Source: an uncultured Nitrospira sp. (GTDB taxonomy: Bacteria; Nitrospirota; Nitrospiria; Nitrospirales; Nitrospiraceae). Taken from it: a DNA stretch of 51,839 nt. Where the stretch lies: positions 1-51,839 of the forward strand of contig CABVRO010000010.1 in assembly GCA_902500715.1 (NCBI GenBank), written 5' to 3'. Under the pieces are notes generated by a model. The model was not told the DNA's origin. It saw only the letters and a program-made list of their open reading frames with translations, and did not search any database. This document shows, piece by piece, positions 8,390 to 16,760 of this stretch (positions are counted from its first letter, which is position 1; every line of letters begins with the position of its first letter). Position numbers and translations under genes: made by a program.

Positions 8390-8886
8390 TCGCGACGACA
8401 CCCGAAACCTCCTCGAGACTCCGCGTCCTGACTCGCCTGGGCTTCTGGGGACATGCGATCGGCGGGCTCCTGCTCCCCTGGGCCATCATGCTGGCGGTGG
8501 AGGTCGTAGTACACCAGGTCCCTCTTGCACGGGCCTGGCGATCGTTTACCTTGCATCTCTTCGCTCCGGGCTACAATTTCTTCCTCATCGGCCTGTTGAC
8601 AGCCGTTCCCTTCGTGATCTTCGCGGTGTTGATTCTGCTGCACCTGGGAGCCGCTCCTGCTCAGGACCCGCTGATTCCGCGTCGGCGGGCATTGGGACTC
8701 GCCGGCGCAGGCCTTGGTATGCTGGTCCTTGCGGGTTGGACCCATCTTGAGGTGTTGCTCCATCCGGATGCGCAGGGAGCGCTTGCCTATCTCTATCTGC
8801 CGGTCATCCTGCTCGCGAGTATGCCGATCGGGTACGGGTCGGGGCGTGTCATCGCCAGAATCCTCCTGCCGAAGGCTTCCGCCTGA
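8386..8886 (+). CDS. Four-helix integral membrane protein, function unknown
   Basis: This 166-residue protein has about four membrane helices: WGHAIGGLLLPWAIMLAVEV, NFFLIGLLTAVPFVIFAVLI, ALGLAGAGLGMLVLAGWTHL and AYLYLPVILLASMPIGYGSG. It begins inside the stop of the HEAT-repeat gene (ATGA overlap), so the pair is one transcription unit. No catalytic motif is visible. A role as membrane partner of the HEAT protein is an inference from coupling only. Confidence 0.72.
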   Translation: MIATTPETSSRLRVLTRLGFWGHAIGGLLLPWAIMLAVEVVVHQVPLARAWRSFTLHLFAPGYNFFLIGLLTAVPFVIFAVLILLHLGAAPAQDPLIPRRRALGLAGAGLGMLVLAGWTHLEVLLHPDAQGALAYLYLPVILLASMPIGYGSGRVIARILLPKASA

Positions 8887-8961
8887 ATGACGCGGGCTGG
8901 ACAGTCTCGACGGCGTGAGTATAATGTGGGCCATGCGTTATCATGCCGTGAGTGCCTCCCG

Positions 8962-9939
8962 ATGATCCGTCTCCTCTGCTCCCTCATCCTGCTCGTGCTC
9001 TGGCACTCCGCCGCCTTGGCTGCGTCGAAGTATGAAGACAGCGTGAAGGAACTGGCCGAAGGGGTGGCCGCAGAAGCCATCAAGATGAAAAAGTCACGGC
9101 TCGCGCTGTTGGATTTCGTGGACAGCACGGGTGAGGTGACGCCCATCGGCCAATTCCTCGCCGAGGAACTGGCGACCCACCTGCTGGTGGCCGGGGAGCT
9201 GAAAGTCGTCGATCGCAAGCTCCTGGTCGCCACCATGGAGAAACACCAGCTCACCCATCTCGACACGTCGCAGGCCAAAGCCGCCAAGAAGGTGGCCAAG
9301 GCATTACGCGCCGATCTCTACGTCACCGGCACCTATCTTGAAATTCCCGAAGGCGTACAAGTCACCGCCAAATTGATCGGCCCCTACACGGTATTCCCGG
9401 TGGGCGCCTCCCGGGCGATCGTGCCGAAAGCGGGCCCGCTCGCCGCGCTCCTCAAGCAAGCGAATACCCCTAAACCGCCCGCACCGGCGACTCTTCCGGA
9501 GCCGACTACCCCGGTCTTGAACGCCCATGAGAATGAGTTGTACAAAGTCAGCGTCATGGCCATCTCCAGGCAGGATGACCAGATCGAGCTCGACCTACTG
9601 TTTGTCAATCGCAGCACCCATCCGGTCAAGATCGGGTGCCAGCTTCTCGATACGTATCTGGTGGATGAACAGGGCGAACAGTGGCGGCAGGATGTTGCTC
9701 AGAATCGCGAAGGCCTCTGTACTCGCGGCATGGAACTGAATCCCAGACGGCAGCAGCATGCGAACCTCTCATTCATCGCGACGAACAAGCCGCCCAAGGG
9801 ACCCGTGACGCTGCATTACCACGAGACCTCGCCGAGACCCGATCGCGTCGTCACTCTGGATGGACTGAAACTCGAAGCCGCGCCGGTCGCCGAGGCCGAA
9901 GCGCCGGCTCCCCAGGCAGCAGACATCCCCACACCCTAA
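8962..9939 (+). CDS. Exported FlgO/CsgG-like domain protein
   Basis: The 325-residue protein has a signal peptide (MIRLLCSLILLVLWHSAALAA). A ~130-residue domain of the FlgO/CsgG N-terminal type follows: SRLALLDFVDSTGEVTPIG, a LAEELATHLL helix, LKVVDRKLL and a LRADLYVTGTYLE strand. Such domains assemble in the periplasm or outer membrane around flagella or curli-type secretion. A Pro-rich linker (residues ~165-185) precedes a second beta-rich domain with two cysteines (GCQLLDTYL, EGLCTRGMELN) that could form a disulfide, and an Ala/Pro tail. ATG 8962 is chosen because it directly precedes the signal peptide; the frame opens 75 bases earlier. No lipobox is visible. ThiD follows after 36 bases. 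Confidence 0.72.
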   Translation: MIRLLCSLILLVLWHSAALAASKYEDSVKELAEGVAAEAIKMKKSRLALLDFVDSTGEVTPIGQFLAEELATHLLVAGELKVVDRKLLVATMEKHQLTHLDTSQAKAAKKVAKALRADLYVTGTYLEIPEGVQVTAKLIGPYTVFPVGASRAIVPKAGPLAALLKQANTPKPPAPATLPEPTTPVLNAHENELYKVSVMAISRQDDQIELDLLFVNRSTHPVKIGCQLLDTYLVDEQGEQWRQDVAQNREGLCTRGMELNPRRQQHANLSFIATNKPPKGPVTLHYHETSPRPDRVVTLDGLKLEAAPVAEAEAPAPQAADIPTP

Positions 9940-9975
9940 TCGATGACCTCCGGAACATAGGCACAGGAAACCTTC

Positions 9976-10770
9976 ATGATTAAACAAGTCTTGACGATAG
10001 CTGGTTCGGACTCGGGCGGCGGAGCAGGGATTCAGGCGGATTTGAAGGCCATGTCGGCCAACGGGGTCTATGCCATGTCGGTCATCACCGCCATTACCGC
10101 CCAGAACACGGAAGAGGTAACCGACGTGTTTGAGCTGCCGACCTCGATCATTGCCGCCCAACTCGACGCGATCTTCGACGATTTCGACGTCGCGGCGGTC
10201 AAAACCGGCATGCTCTCCTCCACCGACATCGTCAAGACCGTCGTGAAACTCCTCAAACCGCAGCAGGTGAAGAACCTGGTGGTAGACCCCGTGATGATCG
10301 CCAAGGGCGGTCAGGCCCTCCTGAAGCCCGACGCCATCGACACGATCAAGAAGGAACTGTTTCCCCTGGCCCTGCTGGTGACACCGAACGTACACGAAGC
10401 CCAACAGCTCTCAGGCATCGAAATCACCTCGCTCGCCGATGCCCGCCGGGCCGCCAAGATCATTCACCAGTTCGGATGCGCCAACATCCTCATCAAAGGA
10501 GGACACTTAGCGAGCGACCGGGCCACCGACCTGCTGTATGACGGCCGCTTCTTCAACATCTACAAGGGGGAGTTCATCGATACGCCGCATACCCACGGGA
10601 CCGGCTGTACGTTTGCGTCAGCCATCGCGGCGCATATCGCCCGGGGGAAAACCGTTCCCGACGCGGTGCAAACCGCCAAGACCTATCTCACCGAGGCCAT
10701 CCGGCACAGCCTGGCCATCGGACACGGAAAAGGTCCCACCAACCACTTCTTTTTCTTGAATCAGGGTTAG
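9976..10770 (+). CDS. thiD: Hydroxymethylpyrimidine/phosphomethylpyrimidine kinase
   Basis: ThiD phosphorylates hydroxymethylpyrimidine twice to give the pyrimidine diphosphate used in thiamine synthesis. The 264-residue protein has the ribokinase-fold signatures: GSDSGGGAGIQADLKAM at the N-terminus, the conserved VVDPVMIAKGG and NVHEAQQLSG segments, and the anion-hole motif HGTGCTFASAIAA near residue 210 that holds the phosphate-transfer aspartate region. Length is normal for monofunctional ThiD, with no ThiE or ThiN fusion. It pairs functionally with the TenA-like protein at 4.8 kb. The next gene starts 4 bases after the stop, probably by cotranscription. No THI-box riboswitch is obvious upstream. 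Confidence 0.93.
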   Translation: MIKQVLTIAGSDSGGGAGIQADLKAMSANGVYAMSVITAITAQNTEEVTDVFELPTSIIAAQLDAIFDDFDVAAVKTGMLSSTDIVKTVVKLLKPQQVKNLVVDPVMIAKGGQALLKPDAIDTIKKELFPLALLVTPNVHEAQQLSGIEITSLADARRAAKIIHQFGCANILIKGGHLASDRATDLLYDGRFFNIYKGEFIDTPHTHGTGCTFASAIAAHIARGKTVPDAVQTAKTYLTEAIRHSLAIGHGKGPTNHFFFLNQG

Positions 10771-10774
10771 CGCG

Positions 10775-12067
10775 ATGAGTCGAGGGCTCGGATCACCACT
10801 TTCATTCTTGCTGGCCGGATGGGGCTGGCTGCTGCTGACGTCACTGATCGGACTGGCAACCTTCCTGGGCATCGTACGCGGCTCCCCGCTGCCTCCCGGG
10901 CTACGCCTGTTACATGTGCATGGAGCGCTCATAGGAGGCCTCCTTCAGCTCCTGACCGGCCTGGCACTCACCGCGGTCGCCCTCGCCGACCAGGACGCCA
11001 AAGGGCCGAAACACCGCCTGCTGTTCGTCAGCATGAATCTCGCCGCCATCGGGCTCGCTGCCGGGGCCTGGTTGCGGGACTCCACACTGACCATAGGCGC
11101 CGGGCTATTGCTGGCCGCGCTATTTGTTCCCATGGCGCGCCATCTGATGACGGGACTTCGGACCGGTTCCGGCTGGACTCCCCTGTCGGCCTTCTTTTTT
11201 GGCATCAGCCTCACCGGACTGTTCGGCACCCTGGTCCTGGGCGAGTTCCTGGCCGGCGCCTGGTTCCCGACCTGGCACGGCATCCTGCGGCTGGGGCATC
11301 TGCACGCGGGCCTGTTGCTCTTCCTCACACTGGGGGTCGTCGGAGCGATGCAAACGGCGATGCCCGGGTTGATGAACCGCCCGCTACGCAGCGCCGGCCT
11401 CGGGCAGCTGGTCCTGCTTCTTCTGCCGGCTTGCGCCGCGGGACTGATCACAGGATTTTTATTGTCCTCCGTTCACATTCAACTGGTCGCCGGCGCTGGA
11501 TTTCTGGTGACACTGGCCCTCGGCAGCGTCAATCTTCTTCACACCTGGATCCAGGCCGGTCAGCCGGGAACCGCCGCCACCGACCACCTCATGATCGCCC
11601 TGTGCCTGCTGCTCATCATGACCTGCATCGGCATGGCGATCGGGATCAATGTCCTGTGGACTCCGCCGGTGATGCCTTACGGGACACTTCACCTGGTCGC
11701 CTATACCCACACCGCGTTCCTGGGATTTTTCCTACAAGCGACCGTCGCCGGACTGTCTTATGCGTTACCTGCGCTGCTGGCAGCGCAACGGATCACCAGC
11801 CACAAAAAGCGGACCGCTTATCAGGACACCCTTGCGCAAATCGCGAACCGATGGCGGGCGCTGCAGGTCTCCACGCTCAGCTTCGGAACCTTAGGGCTAG
11901 TCCTCGTCGCCTCGCTGACCTGGAATCTCCCGCTCTCTTCGAGCTGGATCCAGGCTGGAGCCTGGGGAAGTCTGGCGCTTCTCCTGATCCACTTGACAAT
12001 GGTCACCGTCAAGATCACGCAGATGATCGGAACGATGCCGACCGGCGACCGTGCAGCCACGCACTAA
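10775..12067 (+). CDS. Polytopic membrane protein, possibly heme-copper oxidase subunit I-like
   Basis: The 430-residue protein consists of about 12 hydrophobic helices and has histidines placed like heme or metal ligands: LLHVHGALIGG near residue 50, PTWHG and GHLHAGLLLFLTLG around 165-180, HLVAYTHTAF near 310 and LLIHLT close to the end. The HxH-in-helix pattern with ...VVGAMQTAMPG resembles stand-alone relatives of cytochrome oxidase subunit I or NnrS-like proteins. The full set of catalytic copper ligands cannot be confirmed by eye, so a respiratory role is tentative. The start lies 4 bases after thiD, and a hydrolase gene follows 20 bases downstream, so the three may form an operon. Confidence 0.6.
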   Translation: MSRGLGSPLSFLLAGWGWLLLTSLIGLATFLGIVRGSPLPPGLRLLHVHGALIGGLLQLLTGLALTAVALADQDAKGPKHRLLFVSMNLAAIGLAAGAWLRDSTLTIGAGLLLAALFVPMARHLMTGLRTGSGWTPLSAFFFGISLTGLFGTLVLGEFLAGAWFPTWHGILRLGHLHAGLLLFLTLGVVGAMQTAMPGLMNRPLRSAGLGQLVLLLLPACAAGLITGFLLSSVHIQLVAGAGFLVTLALGSVNLLHTWIQAGQPGTAATDHLMIALCLLLIMTCIGMAIGINVLWTPPVMPYGTLHLVAYTHTAFLGFFLQATVAGLSYALPALLAAQRITSHKKRTAYQDTLAQIANRWRALQVSTLSFGTLGLVLVASLTWNLPLSSSWIQAGAWGSLALLLIHLTMVTVKITQMIGTMPTGDRAATH

Positions 12068-12087
12068 CCAGACTCAGATCACCGCTC

Positions 12088-12906
12088 ATGGCAACGATTG
12101 GGCCCAGGGAAGAAACGGTCTTTTTCCACGACACGCTCGGCCACCGAATCGCAGCCGTCCTGGCCAGACCTGAACAGGCGACCGATCACGTCGCGGTCCT
12201 TTGTCACGGGTTTCTCTCCCATAAAAACAGTTCGAGCAACCAGGCTCTGACCGAGCTCTTGATCGGCCGAGGGATTGCCACGTTCCGGTTCGATTGCTTC
12301 GGGCATGGCGACAGCGATGGCCCTTTCGCCAAACTGACGACCACCATCGGAGTCGGCCAGGCGCTCGCAGCCTTGCACTACCTCCTCACACGGGGGTACC
12401 ACCGGCTGGCACTCGTGGGCTCCAGCTTCGGTGGTCTCCTGTCGATTCTCGCCGCCGCTGACTGGACAAGAATGCACACCTCGAAACCGGCATCCATTCC
12501 GCCACTGGCCTGCCTCGCGCTGAAATGCCCTGTGGTCGACTTCGGAGAAGAGCTTCGACTGGAGCTGGGGGAAAACGGCCTGCAAGAATGGAAACAAACC
12601 GACACGATACCCGATCTTCACGGAGGGGCCGCTCGCCTTCCCCTCGACTATGTCTTCTACCAGGACTGCCTCAACCGGATCGCCTACGAACCGGCGCGAA
12701 CCATCGCCGTTCCCACGTTGATCGTCCAGGGCGATCATGACGAGTACGTGCCCCTCCACCAGAGTCAGCGACTCTTCGAGGCCTTACCGGGGCCGAAGCG
12801 ATTAGACATTCTTCCTGGTGCCGACCACCGCTTCACGAAAGCCTCCGACTTTCAGCGGATGTTGACGCTCCTCACCGAGTGGGTCTCCCGACATCCCAGG
12901 ACCTGA
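12088..12906 (+). CDS. Alpha/beta hydrolase (serine aminopeptidase/esterase type)
   Basis: A 272-residue cytosolic hydrolase with the full catalytic set: the oxyanion segment CHGFLSHKNSSSN, a nucleophile elbow GSSFGG (near residue 112), an acid in GDHDEYVPLHQ and histidine in LPGADHRFTKASDF. It fits the S33/S9-like family of YqgA/2-hydroxymuconate-hydrolase-like proteins that includes many acyl esterases; the substrate is unknown. ATG 12088 is taken because it begins family-like sequence. The same reading frame stays open far upstream, across the preceding membrane gene, but that part is plainly the shadow of that gene. An inverted repeat CTGAACGA (12932-12939)/TCGTTCAG (12956-12963) follows the stop and may end the transcript. 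Confidence 0.85.
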   Translation: MATIGPREETVFFHDTLGHRIAAVLARPEQATDHVAVLCHGFLSHKNSSSNQALTELLIGRGIATFRFDCFGHGDSDGPFAKLTTTIGVGQALAALHYLLTRGYHRLALVGSSFGGLLSILAAADWTRMHTSKPASIPPLACLALKCPVVDFGEELRLELGENGLQEWKQTDTIPDLHGGAARLPLDYVFYQDCLNRIAYEPARTIAVPTLIVQGDHDEYVPLHQSQRLFEALPGPKRLDILPGADHRFTKASDFQRMLTLLTEWVSRHPRT

Positions 12907-12988
12907 CACCAGCCGGTTCCTACTTCGCAGACTGAACGACGACGATTCCTGAGCTTCGTTCAGAATCCCGATTGCTCATCGATGTTGC

Positions 12989-13045
12989 TGCACAGCATCC
13001 CGCCGGAGGCTTTCTCCTGCAGCCACTGCTCTATCTTGCACAGCA
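12989..13045. promoter_or_regulatory. Direct TGCACAGCA pair, possible enhancer upstream of the sigma-54 promoter
   Basis: The word TGCACAGCA occurs at 12989-12997 and again at 13037-13045, each preceded by TTG/CT-rich sequence; the first is part of a small dyad TGCTG-CA-CAGCA. The pair lies 90-145 bases upstream of the -24 element at 13132, where activators of sigma-54 promoters usually bind. That this is a regulator site is inference from position and repetition. Confidence 0.35.
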
Positions 13046-13131
13046 AAAAATAACGAATAGAAACCCGCAGCTCAATTGCCCGCAAAATGGCTCGTGACGT
13101 GGCTTTCTGGCGATCGCACCATTTCTTCTCG

Positions 13132-13147
13132 TGGCACGACGGTTGCT
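13132..13147 (+). promoter_or_regulatory. Sigma-54 (-24/-12) promoter
   Basis: The sequence TGGCACG-ACGG-TTGCT matches the RpoN consensus TGGCACG-N4-TTGCW at every defined position, with GG and GC separated by 10 bases. Transcription would begin near 13158, giving a ~24-base leader with a GGAGGA ribosome site (13170-13175) before the ATG at 13182. A sigma-54-dependent activator (PrsR-like) is encoded at 27.9 kb. Confidence 0.85.
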
Positions 13148-13181
13148 CATCCAGCGTCTCGACTTTTTCGGAGGAAACAAA

Positions 13182-15005
13182 ATGAAGACGCCAACAAGTA
13201 TATTCGTGATGGGTGCGGTCGGGTGTTTGTCTTTCGCGCCGCTACAAGCCGGGCTGCCTTCACCCGCGACAGCCGCAGACAGCGCGACCACGATCAGCCT
13301 GCTGCAACAGCCATCGCTTGCCGAAGCCGTCGCGAAAGCCCAGGGCAGCGGAACCGCGCCCATCCTGCCCAACCCGACGGCACTGGTCCTGACGGCCAAG
13401 AAAGGACAAACCGCTGTCGGCACGCTCATGCTCAAGAAATCCAGCACGGATCGGCACACGTATTATCTCAGCACGAACCAGCCGTGGGTCTGGATGAACC
13501 CGCCCTACGGCAGCACCCAATCCATCACTTCCGAAACCGATCAACTGCTCATCACGGCGCAAACGGCCAACCTGCAGGCCGGAACACACTCGGCGGTGGT
13601 CTATGTCGTCGACTCGGGACCCAATAACTTCATCAATATGCTGCGGATCCCGGTCACCCTCACTGTGACGGCCTCGCCGGTCGCGACACCGCCACCCCCG
13701 CCCGCAGCACCGTCGGCCGTAACTCCGCCGCAGCCTAAACCGGTCGTGCTGACGCCCCCCCCACCACCCGCTCCCGTAGCGGTGCCGCCTCCGCCGGCCC
13801 CCGCTCCCCCGGCATCGCCGGTGGTCTCCGGAAGCGGGATGGTTGCCACTCCCGTAGCACTCACGATGATGGCAGCGAAGGGACAGCCGGCCGTCGGCAC
13901 CTTGGCGCTCCGCAAAGGCGGCACCGCTCAGCACACCTACTCCCTCAGCACGAACCAGTCGTGGATCTGGATGAATCCGCCCTACGGCAGCACCCAATTC
14001 ATTACAACAGAAACAGATCACCTCGTGATCACGGCGCAAACGGCCAACCTGCCGTCCGGAACACATTCGGCCGTGATCTACATCGTCGAATCAGGCCCCA
14101 ACAACTTCAGGAATATGCTGCGGATCCCGGTCACGCTCACTGTCACGGCCTCGCCGGTTGCGACACCGCCCCCGCCGCCCGCAGCGCCGCCGGCCGTGAC
14201 CCCGCCGGCGCCTAAGCCCATCGTGCAGACGCCGCCCCCACCGCCGCCCGCCCCCGTAGCCGTCCCGCCTCCGCCGGCTCCCGCTCCCCCGGCCCCCTCA
14301 CCGGTTGCCACCGGACCGGTTGCCACCGGACCGATCCAGGCCAATCCGGCTTCACTGGCACTCACGAGCGCCAACGCAGTCGGCACCTTGAGCCTCCGCA
14401 AAACAGGAACGGACCAGCATATCTATTCGCTCAGCACCAGCCAGCCCTGGGTGTGGCTCAACCCTCCGTACGGAAGTACGCAGACGATCACCACTGAAAC
14501 GGATCAAATTGTCGTGACGGCCAAGTCCACCGGTCTTGCGGCAGGAACCTATTCAGCGGTGGTGTATATCGTCGAGTCCGGCCCGAACAATTTCTCCAGT
14601 ACGCTGCGCGTTCCAGTGACCTTCACGATTGCTGCCGGCCAGACGGCCGCTGCAGCACCGTCGACGCCGACGCAATCGTCGGTCACCACACCGCCTCCTC
14701 CGCCCCCCAGTCCGACGGCACCGCTCCCGGTGGCGGGCACGCCTTCGTCGACGGCGCCCAAGACTGCCAGTGCCACGGTCAGTTGGAATGCGAATACCGA
14801 GGCGGACCTGGCAGGGTATCGGATCTACGTCGGAACGCGATCGGGCAGCTATGGAGTCATGGGCCCCTTCGAGGTCAACAACCGGACCAGCTTCACGATC
14901 ACCAATCTGCCGGTCGGCGCGACCTATTTCTTTGCCGTATCGGCCTTCGACAAGTCTGGGAACGAAAGCGCCAAGTCTGCGGAGGTCAGCAAGAGCCTGT
15001 TCTGA
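13182..15005 (+). CDS. Exported surface protein with three BACON-like repeats, Pro-rich linkers and a fibronectin III domain
   Basis: The 607-residue exported protein has a signal peptide (MKTPTSIFVMG...SPATAA). Three near-identical ~100-residue beta-sandwich repeats start at about residues 61, 222 and 385. Each contains the pattern HTYxLSTNQPWVWMNPPYGST followed by TETDxLxITAQT, AGTHSAVVYIVxSGPNNF and RIPVTLTVTAS. This resembles BACON-type carbohydrate- or matrix-binding domains. Long Pro-Pro-Pro/Ala linkers separate them, and the last ~80 residues form a fibronectin type III domain (VSWNANTEADLAGYRIYVG...FFAVSAFDKSGNES). There is no membrane anchor or sorting tail. The start is set by GGAGGA 6 bases upstream. 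The sigma-54 promoter directly in front suggests strict regulation, as for matrix or exopolysaccharide genes. Confidence 0.82.
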   Translation: MKTPTSIFVMGAVGCLSFAPLQAGLPSPATAADSATTISLLQQPSLAEAVAKAQGSGTAPILPNPTALVLTAKKGQTAVGTLMLKKSSTDRHTYYLSTNQPWVWMNPPYGSTQSITSETDQLLITAQTANLQAGTHSAVVYVVDSGPNNFINMLRIPVTLTVTASPVATPPPPPAAPSAVTPPQPKPVVLTPPPPPAPVAVPPPPAPAPPASPVVSGSGMVATPVALTMMAAKGQPAVGTLALRKGGTAQHTYSLSTNQSWIWMNPPYGSTQFITTETDHLVITAQTANLPSGTHSAVIYIVESGPNNFRNMLRIPVTLTVTASPVATPPPPPAAPPAVTPPAPKPIVQTPPPPPPAPVAVPPPPAPAPPAPSPVATGPVATGPIQANPASLALTSANAVGTLSLRKTGTDQHIYSLSTSQPWVWLNPPYGSTQTITTETDQIVVTAKSTGLAAGTYSAVVYIVESGPNNFSSTLRVPVTFTIAAGQTAAAAPSTPTQSSVTTPPPPPPSPTAPLPVAGTPSSTAPKTASATVSWNANTEADLAGYRIYVGTRSGSYGVMGPFEVNNRTSFTITNLPVGATYFFAVSAFDKSGNESAKSAEVSKSLF

Positions 15006-15034
15006 GTGAACGCGAAATAGAGAAGAGCGAGGAA

Positions 15035-15070
15035 CCGTAAGCTGGAGCGCAGTAGGCGCCCAGCTTACGG
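15035..15070. terminator. Bidirectional hairpin between convergent genes
   Basis: A perfect 11-base inverted repeat CCGTAAGCTGG (15035-15045)/CCAGCTTACGG (15060-15070) encloses a 14-base loop. It sits between the three-repeat protein gene and the convergent gene whose stop codon lies in the right arm. No T-run follows, so Rho-independent termination is possible but not certain. Confidence 0.55.
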
Positions 15071-15901
15071 CGAAGCGATCGGGAGGACCGGCCTGGCGCA
15101 GCGAAATCCCGTATAGCTATTGCGAGTCTCCGGCGGCAACTTCGACCGAGCGTAGGTCAGCAGATACTTCGGCAAGTCCGACCAGGAACCGCCACGCACG
15201 ACACGAAACGCTCCCCGTTCCGGTCCGACGGGATTCTTCGAAGGGCTGGTTTCGTAGTAATTCGCCCCGTACCGATCGGCCACCCATTCCCCGACATTCC
15301 CCGCCATCTGATGCAGCCCATAGGGGCTGCGACCGGTATCGTACCGTTGAACAGGCGCAAGCACTTGGCTGTAGCTGAATCTGGCGCCGAGGCCGAAATT
15401 CGCCACCTCATCAGTCGGAGACTGATTACCCCAGGGGAACAATCGACCATCGCTGCCCCGCGCTGCCTTCTCCCACTCGGCTTCGGTCGGAAGCCGTGCA
15501 CCCCGCCAGCGGCAATAGGCCTCCGCATCGAACCAACTGACGCCGACGATGGGACGATCATGATGCTGTACCGGATCCACCGCCTCCCATTGCCAGGGCG
15601 GCAACACCTTCTCCTGCACCAGAAAGGCCGCATATTGCCCAGTCGTCACCTCGTACGTATCGATCGCGTACCGGTCCAGCCACACTCGGTGCTGTGGCTT
15701 CTCGTCCTCCAACGCATCCGTTCCATTCGCCCCCATGAGAAAGTCGCCTTCGGGAATCGAGACCATGGGCGGGTCGGGAATCGGCGCAGCAGGAATGTCT
15801 TTGTGTTTCCGCAGTCGCTCAAGCTGGGCGTATGCTGAATCGCCGATTGCCGAATCGGCAATCCATAGAGACAGAATGAGGAGACTCACTAGCAATCGCA
15901 T
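15065..15901 (-). CDS. Exported formylglycine-generating-enzyme (SUMF1)-like protein without catalytic cysteines
   Basis: This 278-residue protein has a signal peptide (MRLLVSLLILSLWIADSAIG) and a complete FGE-sulfatase domain: MVSIPEGDFLMGAN, the DTYEVTTGQYAAF segment, PIVGVSWFDAEAYCRWRGARLPTEAEWEKAARG, LHQMAGNVGEWVADRY, RVVRGGSW and the closing GFRCAR. In true formylglycine enzymes two cysteines lie in the stretch after GGSW; here that region (SDLPKYLLTYARSKLPPET) has none. Oxidation of sulfatase cysteines is therefore unlikely, and a binding or structural role, as in many bacterial homologues, is more probable. ATG 15901 fits the signal peptide; an ATG at 15919 is in frame. It converges with the surface-protein gene. 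Confidence 0.83.
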   Translation of the reverse strand: MRLLVSLLILSLWIADSAIGDSAYAQLERLRKHKDIPAAPIPDPPMVSIPEGDFLMGANGTDALEDEKPQHRVWLDRYAIDTYEVTTGQYAAFLVQEKVLPPWQWEAVDPVQHHDRPIVGVSWFDAEAYCRWRGARLPTEAEWEKAARGSDGRLFPWGNQSPTDEVANFGLGARFSYSQVLAPVQRYDTGRSPYGLHQMAGNVGEWVADRYGANYYETSPSKNPVGPERGAFRVVRGGSWSDLPKYLLTYARSKLPPETRNSYTGFRCARPVLPIASP

Positions 15902-16100
15902 GCCGGGAAGCATACACAAACAGACCCTTGGGCGCGAGCGCTCGGCGAGACTGGGGAAGAAGTCATCTGCATAACAGGGCAGTCAAACCGGACATCCAGC
16001 AGGGCCTCAGCCGACGATCACAGCGCAGGCGTGCCCTCAGGGGTACGTTGAGGATGTGACCGAGGTGAGAGCGCAGCCGGGGCTCATTTCACTACCCGGA

Positions 16101-16760
16101 TTAAAGAAGGACTCCACCGACGATCCAATGCCGGTCATCCGGCACGTCGATGAGGAGCCGGGAAAGGTTCATCTCGGCCAATTGCGCCGCGACATCATCC
16201 TCGGTGAATGCGGCCAGCAGCGAGTTGTAAAAATCGCGTTTCAAGATCGGATCTTCGTCGCCTGCATACCGATCCACTAGGGCCTGAGCCGCTTCAGGCG
16301 AATCCGGCCGCAAAAGATCCATCACCAGAACACAAGCGCCGGGCTTGGCCAATTGCTTCAGGCGAAACCAGAACTGCAGCGGATTCGGGACATGGTGCAG
16401 GAGACTGTTGGACAACAGGGCATCGGCTTGTTCCGGCAGGCCGAGCACTTGAAACTGCTCACAACGGAGGGTGATACGATTCGTCAGTCCCGCACCGGCG
16501 ATCGCCTCCGCCGCCAAATCCAGCATGGGACGGCTGGCATCCACGGCCGTCACTCGGGCGTCCGGGAAGGAGCGGAGAAAACGAATGGGAATATCTCCCG
16601 GTCCGCATCCCAGATCGACGACATGACCGCCGGCCCAATCGGGAAAGTATTCGCGAAAACGATCGACGAAACCCTGATTCTCCTCAGCGAAATCCGCCTT
16701 CGCATAGGCACGGGCCTGCGCCGCATCGTCCATCAGCTCCGGTTCCAGCACGCGCTTCAT
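16101..16760 (-). CDS. Class I SAM-dependent methyltransferase
   Basis: A 219-residue methyltransferase. Motif I VVDLGCGPGDIPIRF binds S-adenosylmethionine, motif II ends in VTAVDASRPML, and LLSNSLLHHVPNP is the usual post-motif II/III strand with LVMDLLRPDS after it. These are features of the UbiE/COQ5-like 'methyltransf_11/25' families acting on small molecules; the substrate is not evident. The ATG overlaps the stop of the MOSC gene upstream by 4 bases, so it is the last gene of a minus-strand prmA-MOSC-methyltransferase unit. Confidence 0.85.
   Translation of the reverse strand: MKRVLEPELMDDAAQARAYAKADFAEENQGFVDRFREYFPDWAGGHVVDLGCGPGDIPIRFLRSFPDARVTAVDASRPMLDLAAEAIAGAGLTNRITLRCEQFQVLGLPEQADALLSNSLLHHVPNPLQFWFRLKQLAKPGACVLVMDLLRPDSPEAAQALVDRYAGDEDPILKRDFYNSLLAAFTEDDVAAQLAEMNLSRLLIDVPDDRHWIVGGVLL

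Noticed and set aside
10819..12087. Long open frame overlapping the His-rich membrane protein and running into the hydrolase
   Set aside because: Only the part from 12088 matches a protein family; the earlier part is a shadow frame.
15065..15901. Active formylglycine-generating enzyme
   Set aside because: Catalytic cysteines between RGGSW and the final GFRCAR are absent.
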